64,000 nucleotides of DNA, from the NCBI RefSeq assembly GCF_018771565.1, contig NZ_CP076326.1, positions 2,790,001 to 2,854,000 on the forward strand, written 5' to 3'. This document shows, piece by piece, positions 7,619 through 16,201 of this stretch (its first letter is position 1; the number at the start of each line of letters is the position of its first letter). The stretch is from Thermoflexus hugenholtzii (GTDB lineage Bacteria > Chloroflexota > Anaerolineae > Thermoflexales > Thermoflexaceae). A model generated the notes under the pieces. It had not been told where the DNA came from, did not search any database, and saw only the letters and a list, made by a program, of their open reading frames with translations. The translations under genes and the position numbers were made by a program.

Positions 7619-10609
7619 TCAACCCTTGATCACGGCAATCGGCCGCAGCCGGGCCACTTTCTTGGCGATCCCGGCGTGGTGGACCACCTCGACCACGCGG
7701 CTGACGTCCTTGTAGGCCCGGGGGGCCTCCTCGGCCAGGCCGGCCATGGAGCCGGCGCGGACCACGATGCCCTGGCTCTCCAGCTCCGCCTTGAGCTTCT
7801 CCCCGCGGATCTCCCGCTTGGCCTGGGCGCGGCTCATGACGCGGCCGGCCCCGTGGCAGGTGCTCCCGAAGGTCTGGGCCATGGAGCCGGGCGTCCCCAG
7901 CAGCACGTAGGAGGCGGTGCCCATGGAGCCGGGGATCAGGACCGGCTGACCGATGTCGGCGTATTTCTTCGGCAGGCCGGGAGAGCCCGGCCCCCAGGCA
8001 CGGGTCGCCCCTTTGCGGTGCACGCACACCGTCATCCGCTGGCTGTCGATCTCGTGGGTCTCGATCTTGCCCATGTTGTGGGCGATGTCGTAGACTTGCC
8101 AGACGTCGTGGGCGATGCCCCTCGGTTTGAGGACCTCCTCGAAGCTCTTGCGGATGTAGTGGGCCAGGATCTGGCGGTTGCAGAAGGCGAAGTTCGCCGC
8201 GCAGGCCATGGCCTTGATGTAGTCCTGGCCCTCGGGGCTGTCGATGGGGGCGCACATCAGCTCCTTGTCGGGGAGCTTGATGCCGTATTTATGGATGACC
8301 CGCTCGAAGCGCTGCAGGTAATCGGTGCAGATCTGGTGGCCGAAGCCCCGCGAGCCACAGTGGATCTGCACGGCCACCTGTCCCTTGAAGAGCCCCATGC
8401 GCTCTGCGGCTACCGGATCGAAGATCTCGTCTACCACATCCACTTCGATGAAGTGGTTCCCTGCGCCCAGGGTGCCCAGCTGATCCTTCCCCCGCTCCTT
8501 GGCCTTAGGGGTGGCCTTGTCGGGGTCGGCGTTGGGCATGCAGCCGAACTCCTCGGTGCACTCCAGGTCCTCGGGCCGGGCGTAGCCGTGGCGCAGGGCC
8601 CAACGGGCCCCCTCCGCCAGCACCTCGTCCAGCTGCCGGGCGGTCAGGGGCACATGGCCCTCCGAGCCCACCCCGCTGGGACAGTTGTGGTAGATCCGGG
8701 TGGCCAGCTCCGCCAGATGGGGCGCGATCTGTTCCTCGGTCAGGTTGGTCGCCAGCAGACGAACGCCGCAATTCGAAACCACAAAACCATTGGCGACGAA
8801 GTTATGGTCTTCATGCAAAACCGTGAAGTCATACACTTCGCCCTTGTAATCCTCTACCCGCTCAATGCGATCGATTTCCTCCCACACTATACCGGACCGC
8901 CCGAGCCCTTCTGTCGCCTGCTTCATGTAAGTGGGGAAGTCTGGGAAATCCCGCGGAAGCCCAGCTCCCTTCGGTTGCGCTTCCCACATGGATCGTGTTA
9001 CGAAACGGGTGTTCACCGGGATCGAGGCGGCTTCCAGCACCGCCTGAACCGGCTGCCCTTGGCGATAGGCTTCCGCGATGGCGCGGCGCAGAGCTTGCCG
9101 GGCCTGACGAACAGTCTGTTTCCGCTTCAGGTATTGGGCGCTGACCAGGCTCAGGAACCGACGTTCCATGTTGTATTCAACGCCGACTCGCGTAAACAAC
9201 CGAATCAGATTCTCTGTATCCCCTGAGATCAACAAGCGGAGAATTCGAGAGCGCGAGCCATCGCTTCGCAGAAGCGCCCGCTTTTCGACATAGATCCCGT
9301 TGGTTCGAACCCCGAAGCGCTCCAACATCTCCGCGATATCCGCCAGAAACCGATATCCCTCCGCAAGGTGATGTTCGGCGCAGGCGATGGTCAGGACAGG
9401 TCGCCGCATCTTGATGGCGGACCGGCCATGCAGAGCCGGTGCCGGAAGTTCTGCTCCGAAGAAAGCGGCGAGGAAGAGTCGCTGTTGCCAGAGGGGGGCT
9501 CGCTTCAACCACTCCGGGATGCGTCCGCCGTGCTCCGTCTTGGAGCCCAGGGGCAATCCCATCGCGGCCAGGAGGGCCACCAGCCCGGTGGAGTTTACTT
9601 CCAGCTCTCCTGTGGCCCCCACCGTCTCATAGACCTGATAAGGGGTTCGGATAACCACCTTTCGGCGTCGAGAGCGGAGGTAACCTCCGTATCCCAGGCG
9701 GTGGAGATCGTCCAGGATCTGTGCGAGATCCTCCTCCTTTCCATATAGGACCAACACCCCCTCTTTTCGACGGCGCATGAACCCAGCGGTTCCATCGCCC
9801 CATGCGTAGCCCAGGAGTTTCAGCAAATACGGGAGAGCGGGGGATGTGTAACGCAGAGGCAACAGCCCCCTGCGCTGAAGGCCTGTAATGGCCTTAGTGA
9901 TCCCACCTCGCTGGTTGTCTTTGCCAGCCTCCTGTAGGATGCGTTCTACATCCGGGATATCCACGATCACTTCATCCGGGGGATCTTCATAGGGGACGCC
10001 TTCGAAGGGCAGGAAAGCAATCCGATCCCCCGGCTGCAGCTCGTCCACCGGACGCATTCCCTCCGGGGTCAGGAAGGGGTGATCTCCGGTGGCGATGATC
10101 TCGTCCCCGGAGCGGGTGAGCACCCGGTAGAGCACCGGATCCGCTGGCCGATGCAGGAAGCGGATGATCGGTGTCGAATCCAGGCAGGTTGAACGGGTGT
10201 TGTAGCAGATCAGCTCCGCACGGGACCAGTCCTGAGCGAGCTCTTGGATCGCCCGCGTATATCCGAAGCGGTGGAGGATGCGGGCATCTCCAGTCAAGCA
10301 GTTGATGTCATATCCGATGGCTCCCGGCGAGATGATCCCCCCGGGGACTTTGCTGGCCATCACCCCTCCAATGGGGAACCCGTAGCCCATATGCACGTCC
10401 GGCATGACCACCACAGCCCCCACCAGGCCGGGTAGCGAGGCCGCGTTCACCGCCTGGTGGACCGAAAGGTCCCCCAGGGCATCCTCCAGCAGCTCCTCGT
10501 CCGCGTAGATGCGAACGGGGACGTTCATCCGCGGGTCAAAGGACGTGGGCAGCTCCCAAAGATACTCATTGATCCGACGGAAATCCTGCTTGCGAATCTC
10601 CCGAGCCAT
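7619..10609 (-). CDS. rtcB: RtcB RNA-splicing ligase precursor interrupted by an intein
   Basis: A 996-residue precursor. Residues 1-103 and 614-996 join into a 486-residue RtcB, the GTP- and Mn2+-dependent ligase that joins 2',3'-cyclic phosphate (or 3'-phosphate) RNA ends to 5'-OH ends in tRNA splicing and RNA repair. Extein motifs include '[14 protein letters not shown]', '[18 protein letters not shown]', '[14 protein letters not shown]', '[12 protein letters not shown]', '[11 protein letters not shown]', '[10 protein letters not shown]' and '[12 protein letters not shown]' (active-site His region). The intein sits exactly before the metal-binding cysteine, so no ligase forms without splicing. 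Archease, its activator, lies 59 bases upstream in the same operon, and yggS follows after 8 bases. Confidence 0.95.
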   Translation of the reverse strand: MAREIRKQDFRRINEYLWELPTSFDPRMNVPVRIYADEELLEDALGDLSVHQAVNAASLPGLVGAVVVMPDVHMGYGFPIGGVMASKVPGGIISPGAIGYDINCLTGDARILHRFGYTRAIQELAQDWSRAELICYNTRSTCLDSTPIIRFLHRPADPVLYRVLTRSGDEIIATGDHPFLTPEGMRPVDELQPGDRIAFLPFEGVPYEDPPDEVIVDIPDVERILQEAGKDNQRGGITKAITGLQRRGLLPLRYTSPALPYLLKLLGYAWGDGTAGFMRRRKEGVLVLYGKEEDLAQILDDLHRLGYGGYLRSRRRKVVIRTPYQVYETVGATGELEVNSTGLVALLAAMGLPLGSKTEHGGRIPEWLKRAPLWQQRLFLAAFFGAELPAPALHGRSAIKMRRPVLTIACAEHHLAEGYRFLADIAEMLERFGVRTNGIYVEKRALLRSDGSRSRILRLLISGDTENLIRLFTRVGVEYNMERRFLSLVSAQYLKRKQTVRQARQALRRAIAEAYRQGQPVQAVLEAASIPVNTRFVTRSMWEAQPKGAGLPRDFPDFPTYMKQATEGLGRSGIVWEEIDRIERVEDYKGEVYDFTVLHEDHNFVANGFVVSNCGVRLLATNLTEEQIAPHLAELATRIYHNCPSGVGSEGHVPLTARQLDEVLAEGARWALRHGYARPEDLECTEEFGCMPNADPDKATPKAKERGKDQLGTLGAGNHFIEVDVVDEIFDPVAAERMGLFKGQVAVQIHCGSRGFGHQICTDYLQRFERVIHKYGIKLPDKELMCAPIDSPEGQDYIKAMACAANFAFCNRQILAHYIRKSFEEVLKPRGIAHDVWQVYDIAHNMGKIETHEIDSQRMTVCVHRKGATRAWGPGSPGLPKKYADIGQPVLIPGSMGTASYVLLGTPGSMAQTFGSTCHGAGRVMSRAQAKREIRGEKLKAELESQGIVVRAGSMAGLAEEAPRAYKDVSRVVEVVHHAGIAKKVARLRPIAVIKG
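8771..10300 (-). other. Intein in RtcB (510 residues, LAGLIDADG type)
   Basis: Begins at Cys104 of the precursor ('CLTGDARI', block A) and ends '...[12 protein letters not shown]' before the extein cysteine. Block B is 'ATGDHPFLT' (T-x-x-H). The endonuclease region shows '[13 protein letters not shown]' as LAGLIDADG motif 1 with its acidic residue, and a weaker '[10 protein letters not shown]' as motif 2, where the usual D-A-D-G reads G-A-E-L. Block F is '[10 protein letters not shown]'. The penultimate residue is Ser, not the usual His. Base composition is lower in GC than the flanking extein codons, pointing to a foreign insert. The DIN/CGVR site is the one used by the Pyrococcus RtcB intein. 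Confidence 0.95.
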
Positions 10610-10668
10610 CTCTCACCCCCTCTATTCCATCCCGCTGCCGGAACGCAGGGCGCCTCCGGGCATTGTGT

Positions 10669-11112
10669 TCACACGTCGAACACCAGCTCCACCACGTAGA
10701 GGCCGTCCTCCTGCCGAATGGCCACGTTGTGATACGTGACCGCCTTAATATATTTTCGCACGGACTCCGGGTGCCCTCCATAGGCGGCGGCGCGGAGCCG
10801 GCCGATGGACTCCGGATCCTCGGGATCCGGAAGGTGGAGCTCCAGGATCTCGAAGCGCTTGAAGGCCAGCCCCTCGCGCTCCGTGAGGTAGACCAGCTCG
10901 TTCAGCCAGGCCACCAGCAGGCCTTCGGGGCTGGCGGCTTCGACCAGGGCCTCCCGCCGCTCTGCCTCGGGCACGGTTTCCAGGTCCGTGAGCAGGCTAT
11001 ACATCCCCAGGGCGGCGTGGGCGAACAGCTCCGGCAGCGTGCGCCCGTAGGCCCGGATGGCCCAGTCCGCCGTGTGGGGGATCTCCTCAAAAGGCACCGC
11101 CAGCTCCGGCAT
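10669..11112 (-). CDS. Archease, activator of RtcB
   Basis: 147 residues with the archease pattern: 'FEEIPHTADWAIRAYG' at the start, 'LFAHAALGMYSL' and the C-terminal 'YIKAVTYHNVAI...GLYVVELVFDV'. The conserved acidic residues Asp in 'HTAD' and the terminal Asp bind metal in the family. Archease speeds guanylylation of RtcB and allows multiple turnover, so the adjacency to rtcB is functional. The start is ATG with GGGAGG about 7 bases upstream. It is probably transcribed with selD 49 bases upstream. Confidence 0.93.
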   Translation of the reverse strand: MPELAVPFEEIPHTADWAIRAYGRTLPELFAHAALGMYSLLTDLETVPEAERREALVEAASPEGLLVAWLNELVYLTEREGLAFKRFEILELHLPDPEDPESIGRLRAAAYGGHPESVRKYIKAVTYHNVAIRQEDGLYVVELVFDV

Positions 11113-11161
11113 CGGGTTCCCTCCCGGTAAAGGATGGAGGAGCGGGGGACGCGGGGCTCGG

Positions 11162-12211
11162 CTACGGGATCACGCGGATCCCGGGCTCTCCTTCGAAGCG
11201 GCCGATCACCCATGCGGGCTCGCCGGCCTCAGCCATGCGGGCGAGGAAGGCCTCCGCATCCCGGGGCGCGAAGGCCAACAGCAGCCCGCCGGAGGTCTGG
11301 GGATCATACAGGAGGGCCTCTGTGCGTTCGTCGATGGAGGGATCCAGCGCGACATGGGGGCGATAGAAGTCCCGGTTGCGCCAGAGCCCGCCGGCGAAGG
11401 CCTCGGCCTCGGCGCAGCGCTGCGCCCCTCGCATCCAGGGCAGCCGCCCGACCTCCAGGGTCAGCCCCACCCCCGAGGCCTCGACCATCTCCCAGGCGTG
11501 GCCTAGCAGCCCGAACCCGGTGACATCGGTGGCGGCATGGGCGTTGCTTTTGACCGCCAGCCGGGCCGCCGTCTTGTTCAGGCGCATCATCCAGGCCATG
11601 GCCTCCTCAACCTCTTCCGGCCGGGCCATGTCCCGCTTGAGGGCGGTGGTGATCACCCCGCTGCCCAGGGGCTTGGTCAGCACCAGCACGTCCCCCAGCC
11701 GGGCGCCGGACTTCCGCAGGATGCGCTGGGGGTGGACGATGCCGGTGACCGCCAGCCCGAACTTGGGCTCGCGATCGCTGACCGTGTGGCCGCCCAGGAC
11801 CACCCCGCCTGCCTCTCGCACTTTCTCGGCAGCTCCCTTCAGGATCCGGACCAGGATCTCCGGATCCAGTCCCTCCGGGAAGGCCACCAGGTTCAGGGCG
11901 AAGCGGACCTCGCCGCCCATGGCGTAGATGTCGCTCATGGCGTTGGCGGCGGCGATGGCCCCATAGGCGTAAGGGTCATCCACCACCGGCGGGAAAAAGT
12001 CCACCGACTGGACGAGGGCGGTCTCCTCGTCCAGCTGGTAGACGGCCGCGTCATCCGGCGCCTCCAGCCCGACCAGAACCGCCGGATGCGGCCGGGATGG
12101 GAGTTCTTCGTGGAGCCGGCGCAGCACGTGCGCCAGGGCCTCCGGGCCCATCTTGCTGGCTCAACCTGCGCACGAAGCCAGCGCCGTCAACCGGACGGTC
12201 TTGTTGTCCAA
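11162..12211 (-). CDS. selD: Selenide, water dikinase SelD, a predicted selenoprotein (Sec17)
   Basis: Makes selenophosphate from selenide and ATP, the selenium donor for selenocysteine and selenouridine. 349 residues when an in-frame TGA at 12161-12163 is read as selenocysteine. The N-terminus then reads '...VRLTALASCAGUASKMGPEAL', placing Sec at residue 17 and Lys at residue 20, the positions of the catalytic Cys17 and Lys20 of E. coli SelD. Further motifs: 'DDAAVYQLD', 'QSVDFFPPVVDDPYAYG', 'NAMSDIYAMGG', 'GGHTV', 'KPLGSGVI', 'ATDVTGFGLLGHAWEM' and 'DPQTSGGLLLA'. TTG at 12211 has AGAGGAG 7 bases before it, and an in-frame stop lies at 12229. Without recoding only a 329-residue enzyme lacking the catalytic loop would be called from ATG 12151. 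Confidence 0.88.
12132..12160 (-). promoter_or_regulatory. Candidate bacterial SECIS hairpin
   Basis: Starting right after the UGA the mRNA can fold with GCCAG pairing CUGGC, an internal bulge, then GG/CC and CC/GG pairs and a CGGA apical loop with G residues 18-19 nucleotides after the UGA. Bacterial SECIS elements are hairpins at this distance with loop guanines read by SelB. Hand-folded only. Confidence 0.5.
12161..12163 (-). other. Predicted selenocysteine (UGA) codon in selD
   Basis: The TGA lies in frame between 'LASCAG' and 'ASKMGPEAL', motifs conserved in SelD on both sides, at the position held by Cys or Sec in the family. Reading through it restores the full expected length. Confidence 0.85.
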
Positions 12212-12313
12212 CGCCTTGCTCCTCTCAATGGAATTGCGCGTCGCGCGGCGGATCCGCCGGTGCCGCTATGAAGTATATCTCGAGCGGGCGATGGCGCTCA
12301 CCCCTACCCGGCC

Positions 12314-13132
12314 TCACGCCCACGTGATCCGGGTCCCCCGGATCCGGAGGGGATCCCGGAGGGCCTCCCGAAGGGCGCCCGGGCGTCGTCCCGAGAAGAT
12401 CCAGACTTCCAGGCGGGGATCCCGTTCCACCCAGCGCAGGGCCATCTCCAGCTTGGCTCGCATCCCTCCGGTGACGTCGATCCCGTGGGATCCTCCGACG
12501 GCGTGGAGGATCTCCCGAAACCGTGCGGGGGTGAGGTGGGGGATGACCTGGTGTCCTTCGGGCCCGTCGGCCAGCACCCCGGCCACCTCGCCGACCAGCA
12601 GGATGCGGGTGGGGCGGAGGACCTCCAGCAGGGCATCGAACACCGCCTCGGTGGAGAGGATCGTCGCCCCCCGCTCCCGATCGAAGACCACATCCCCGCC
12701 GGTCAGAGGGATCAGGCCGACCTCCCACGCCCGCTGGAAGGCCCGGGCCTCGAAGGCGATGGGGATCCCGCCGGCGGCCTCCGCGACGGCGGAGGGAGGG
12801 ATGCTGAGGGCGGGCAGGCCGGCCGCGTGGAAGGCGCGGCGGACGTGCATGTGGAGCTCCGCGGCCGCCAGGGCCACCTCCGCGAACCCCCACCAGTCCT
12901 CCGGGCGGGAGATCCCTTCATAGATGCGGGTGCGGGCGGCGGCGGCGTGGCCGAAGGAGCCGCTGCCGTGGCCGACCAGGATCCGCAGCCCGGGCCGCTC
13001 CTGCAGGGCCTCGCGGATCTCCTCCGCCAGCCGGCGGATCACCCGCAGGCGCGCCCGCCGCTCCCGGCGCTTGTCGGTGATCAGGGAGCCGCCCAGCTTG
13101 ATGAAGATCCGTTCTCCCGTTCCTTCACGCAT
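12314..13132 (-). CDS. Isopentenyl phosphate kinase (amino acid kinase fold)
   Basis: 272 residues. 'FIKLGGSLITDKRR' is the N-terminal Lys-Gly-Gly-Ser motif, 'ILVGHGSGSFGHAAA' holds the glycine loop and the histidine typical of isopentenyl phosphate kinase, and 'LTGGDVVFD' and 'LVGEVAGVLAD' complete the nucleotide and phosphate sites. The C-terminal 'DVTGGMRAKLEMAL' has the conserved Thr-Gly-Gly-Met-x-x-Lys. The enzyme phosphorylates isopentenyl phosphate to IPP in the alternative mevalonate route of archaea and some Chloroflexi. The chain starts 6 bases behind the stop of the upstream deacetylase-like gene. A FomA-like or another amino acid kinase is less likely. Confidence 0.85.
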   Translation of the reverse strand: MREGTGERIFIKLGGSLITDKRRERRARLRVIRRLAEEIREALQERPGLRILVGHGSGSFGHAAAARTRIYEGISRPEDWWGFAEVALAAAELHMHVRRAFHAAGLPALSIPPSAVAEAAGGIPIAFEARAFQRAWEVGLIPLTGGDVVFDRERGATILSTEAVFDALLEVLRPTRILLVGEVAGVLADGPEGHQVIPHLTPARFREILHAVGGSHGIDVTGGMRAKLEMALRWVERDPRLEVWIFSGRRPGALREALRDPLRIRGTRITWA

Positions 13133-13138
13133 GGGTGT

Positions 13139-14182
13139 TCATCCCTCCAGGCGGTGGAGGCGGCGGACCTGGGCGATCAGGTTCTCCACGGAGGGCTCAT
13201 CGGCCCGAGGCGGCGGTCCCAGGGGATCCAGGACATCGTCGTGTCCGAGCCAGAGGCGGAAGGCCGCCAGGACCCCGTAGGCCAGGGCGTCCCGGTGGTA
13301 GCCACCTTCCAGCACAAACACGAGGCGTCCCTGGCAGAGGGCATCGGCCAGCTCGGTTAGCCCCCGGGTCAGGGCGGCGAACCCCTGCACTGTCATCGAC
13401 AGCCCGCCCAGGGGATCTCCCCAGTGGGGGTCGTAGCCGGCGGAGACCAGCAGCAGCTCCGGCTCGAAGCGTCGCGCGGCGGGGGCGATCACGGCCTCCA
13501 GGAGGCGCTGGAAGCCATGGTCGCCCACCCCTGCCGGCAGGGGGAGGTTGATGGTGGCTCCCTCCCCGGGCCCGGCCCCGATCTCCCGCCAGTGGCCGCT
13601 CCCCGGGTAGATCCCCCACTGGTGGGTGGAGAGATACAGCACGGTGGGGTCTGTATAGAAGATCGCCTGGGTGCCGTTGCCGTGGTGGAGGTCGAAGTCG
13701 ACGATCATCACGCGGCGCGCGCCCAGCTCCTCACGGGCGAAGCGGGCGCCGAGGGCGATGTTGTTGAAGAGACAGAAGCCCTCGCCGTGGTCCGGGAAGG
13801 CGTGATGGCCGGGGGGGCGGACCAGGGCGAAGGCCCTGCGGGCGCGGCCTTCCCACACGGCGGCGACGGCGGCCTCCACGGCCCCGGCGGCCCGCCGGGC
13901 GGCTTCAAAGGAATGGGGGGTCACGTAGGTCTCATCGCCGGGGAAGTTCAGGCCCCCGCCGCCCCGCTCGGCCAGGCGGCGCACCCGCTCCACATAGGCG
14001 GGCTCATGCACCCGGGTCAGGCGCTCCATCGGGATGGGTTCGATGGGGAGCGGGGTGATCCGGTCCAGGACCCCGTGGGTCCGGAGGACCTCCAGGATGC
14101 GTTCCAGGCGGTCGCGGCGCTCGATGTGCTGGGGGTCATCGTGCTCGAGGAAAACGGGATCAAAAGCGTAGGCGATGGCCAT
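13139..14182 (-). CDS. Histone deacetylase / acetoin-utilisation (AcuC-like) family amidohydrolase
   Basis: 347 residues with the class-II-like deacetylase signature: 'RPPGHHAF' (catalytic His pair), 'FCLFNNIALGARFA', 'RVMIVDFDLHHGNGTQ' (Zn ligands Asp and His), 'STHQWGIYPGSG', 'PELLLVSAGYDPHWGDPLGG' (Zn Asp) and 'VFVLEGGYHRDAL' (Gly-Gly-Tyr). Bacterial members remove acetyl groups from proteins, polyamines or small amides. The ATG at 14182 is preceded by GGGGAG that lies inside a hairpin (see 14186-14219). Confidence 0.9.
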   Translation of the reverse strand: MAIAYAFDPVFLEHDDPQHIERRDRLERILEVLRTHGVLDRITPLPIEPIPMERLTRVHEPAYVERVRRLAERGGGGLNFPGDETYVTPHSFEAARRAAGAVEAAVAAVWEGRARRAFALVRPPGHHAFPDHGEGFCLFNNIALGARFAREELGARRVMIVDFDLHHGNGTQAIFYTDPTVLYLSTHQWGIYPGSGHWREIGAGPGEGATINLPLPAGVGDHGFQRLLEAVIAPAARRFEPELLLVSAGYDPHWGDPLGGLSMTVQGFAALTRGLTELADALCQGRLVFVLEGGYHRDALAYGVLAAFRLWLGHDDVLDPLGPPPRADEPSVENLIAQVRRLHRLEG

Positions 14183-14185
14183 CGC

Positions 14186-14219
14186 ACTCCCCTCTGGGTA
14201 GAGCTCTCCAGAGGGGAGT
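14186..14219 (-). promoter_or_regulatory. Hairpin covering the ribosome site of the deacetylase-like gene
   Basis: A perfect 12-base stem, ACTCCCCTCTGG paired with CCAGAGGGGAGT, with a 10-base loop, ends 3 bases from the ATG at 14182. On the minus strand the 3' arm contains the Shine-Dalgarno GAGGGGAG, so the folded RNA hides it. There is no U tract, so it is not an ordinary terminator. Confidence 0.6.
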
Positions 14220-14285
14220 TTAGTAGGGATTCGAGCACCCTGCCATTTCGGTTTTCAAGAGCGAGGCGGTTTCTGCGGATGGGTC

Positions 14286-15212
14286 TCAGCGCGTTTCGGG
14301 ACGTTGAGCGAGGAAGGCGAGGAGCTCTTCTCGGGTCGGCATTGAGGGCTGAGCGCCGTGTTTGGTGACGCTTAAAGCTCCGGCCGCGCTGGCCCAGCGG
14401 AGGGCTTCCTCGACGGACCGGCCCTCCCACAGCGCCGCCGCCAGCGCTCCGTTGAAGGCATCCCCTGCCGCCACTGTGTCCACCACCGGCACTCGATAGG
14501 CCGGCACCCAGCGTGTCCCCTTCTCATCCGCATACACGCATCCGCGTTCCCCCAGTGTGATCACCACGTGCCGGCATCCCCGTCCCACCAGCGTCCGTGC
14601 CGCCTCTTCGATGGCGTTCGCATCTCGCAGCGGGAAGCCCACCAATCCCTCCGCCTCCACCTCGTTCGGTGTCAGCCACGCGCACCATCGATAGATCTCC
14701 TCCGGCAGCTCCATCGCCGGCGCGGGGTTCAGGATCACCGTCACCCCGGCCCGGGCCGCCCGCTCCGCCGCCGCGGCCACCACCTCCAGCGGCACCTCCA
14801 GCTGTAGCAGGAGCACCCGGGCCTCGGCGAGGGCCTCCTCCAGCCGGGCCAGCTCGGCTTCCCCCACCCGGCCGTTGGCGCCCGGGATCACCACGATGGC
14901 GTTCTGTCCGCTCTCCTCCAGCACGATCAGCGCGGTCCCGGAGCTCGCCTCCGGGTCCGTCATCACCCCGCTGATCTCCACCCCGGCCTCTGCCAGGCCC
15001 TGGCGCAGGGCCGGGCCGAACACGTCGTTCCCCACCCGCCCGATCATCCGGGTCGGCACCCTTAGGCGGGCGGCGGCCACCGCCTGGTTGGCCCCCTTGC
15101 CTCCCGGGGCGGTGAAGAACCGGTGCCCCCGCAGCGTCTCCCCAGGCCGTGGGAACCGTGGGGCCACCGCCACCAGATCCATGTTGATGCTCCCCAGCAC
15201 CACCACACTCAT
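14286..15212 (-). CDS. rbsK: Ribokinase
   Basis: 308 residues of the PfkB family: '[20 protein letters not shown]' and '[16 protein letters not shown]' (substrate loop) near the N-terminus, 'NPAPA', 'NEVEAEGL', 'VITLGERGC' and '[17 protein letters not shown]' with the catalytic Asp. It phosphorylates ribose to ribose 5-phosphate. The ATG at 15212 overlaps the stop of the upstream permease (ATGA) and has GGAGGAG 6 bases before it; an upstream in-frame extension lies inside the permease gene. It is the last gene of the rbs operon. Confidence 0.93.
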   Translation of the reverse strand: MSVVVLGSINMDLVAVAPRFPRPGETLRGHRFFTAPGGKGANQAVAAARLRVPTRMIGRVGNDVFGPALRQGLAEAGVEISGVMTDPEASSGTALIVLEESGQNAIVVIPGANGRVGEAELARLEEALAEARVLLLQLEVPLEVVAAAAERAARAGVTVILNPAPAMELPEEIYRWCAWLTPNEVEAEGLVGFPLRDANAIEEAARTLVGRGCRHVVITLGERGCVYADEKGTRWVPAYRVPVVDTVAAGDAFNGALAAALWEGRSVEEALRWASAAGALSVTKHGAQPSMPTREELLAFLAQRPETR

Positions 15213-16201
15213 CCTTCGCTCCTCCTTCGGATCAAACGGGAGGTTCGAGGGAGGCGTCCCCATTCAACGCCGGCCTGCAGGGCGCGATCCAGCCCGACTG
15301 CGAGGATGAACACCAGCCCCTTGATCACCTGCTGATGATAAGAAGGAACTTCCAGCAGATTGAGGCCGTTGCCCACGGTAGCCATCACCAGCGCTCCGAT
15401 GAGCGTGCCCTCTACACGGCCGTAACCCCCGCTGAGGCGGGCGCCCCCCAGGACGGAAGCGGCGATGGCCTCCAGCTCCAGGCCGACGCCCACATTGGGT
15501 TGGGCGGACCAGAGGCGAGCGGTCAGCAGGATGCCTCCCAGCGCGGCCAGGAGGCCGCTCAGGGCGTAGACCATCCCCTTGACCCTCCGCACGCGAACGC
15601 CGGAAAGCCAGGCCAGTTCTTCCCCCCCGCCGATCGCATAAAGATGTAAGCCCCAGGCGGTGCGATGGAGCAGGAGGCGAACCACCAGGGCGACAAAGAG
15701 CATGACCAGGACAGGCATCGGGATGCCCGCCAGGTCCCCGGTGCCCAGAAAGGTGAAGGAGTCCGGCAGTCCGGAGATCGGATATCCACGGGTGTAAACC
15801 AGCGTGAGCCCGCGCGCGATGGCCATGGTGGAGAGCGTGGCGATGAACGGTGCCAGGCGGCCGTAGACCACCAGGGCTCCGTTCAACGCGCCCAGGATCA
15901 GCCCCACCCCCAGCGCGGCCGCGATTGCGATCCCCACCGGCCATCCGTCCCGGACCATCCACCCGGCGGCCAGGGCGCCTGTGAGGGCGACCACTGAGCC
16001 CACCGAGAGATCGATCCCCCCGCTGATGATGGTCATCGTCATCCCCATAGCTACCACGGCGAGGATGGAGGACTGAAGGGCCACGTTCAGCAGGTTGGAA
16101 GGGGTCAGGAACTGCGGGGTCAGCGCGGCCAGCGCCAACCAGAGCATCGCCAGAACCAGCGCCCCACTCCATCGTCCGAGAAACTCACGCAGCTCGAACA
16201 T
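15209..16201 (-). CDS. rbsC: Ribose-type ABC transporter permease (promoter-distal)
   Basis: 330 residues with about 8-10 transmembrane helices and the BPD_transp_2 signatures: '[28 protein letters not shown]', '[36 protein letters not shown]' and '[29 protein letters not shown]'. It overlaps the end of rbsA by 17 bases and rbsK by 4. ATG 16201 is chosen because the chain then begins 'MFELREF' as in homologues; a start at 16231 is possible. A second permease (18861-19862) is encoded in the same operon. Confidence 0.9.
   Translation of the reverse strand: MFELREFLGRWSGALVLAMLWLALAALTPQFLTPSNLLNVALQSSILAVVAMGMTMTIISGGIDLSVGSVVALTGALAAGWMVRDGWPVGIAIAAALGVGLILGALNGALVVYGRLAPFIATLSTMAIARGLTLVYTRGYPISGLPDSFTFLGTGDLAGIPMPVLVMLFVALVVRLLLHRTAWGLHLYAIGGGEELAWLSGVRVRRVKGMVYALSGLLAALGGILLTARLWSAQPNVGVGLELEAIAASVLGGARLSGGYGRVEGTLIGALVMATVGNGLNLLEVPSYHQQVIKGLVFILAVGLDRALQAGVEWGRLPRTSRLIRRRSEG

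Noticed and set aside
6867-8255. A 462-residue reading of the yggS frame
   Set aside because: The extra 215 residues lie antiframe to rtcB codons; the YggS family starts at ATG 7610.
11162-12151. SelD starting at ATG 12151
   Set aside because: That start removes the catalytic loop and Lys20; the conserved motif continues upstream across the TGA.
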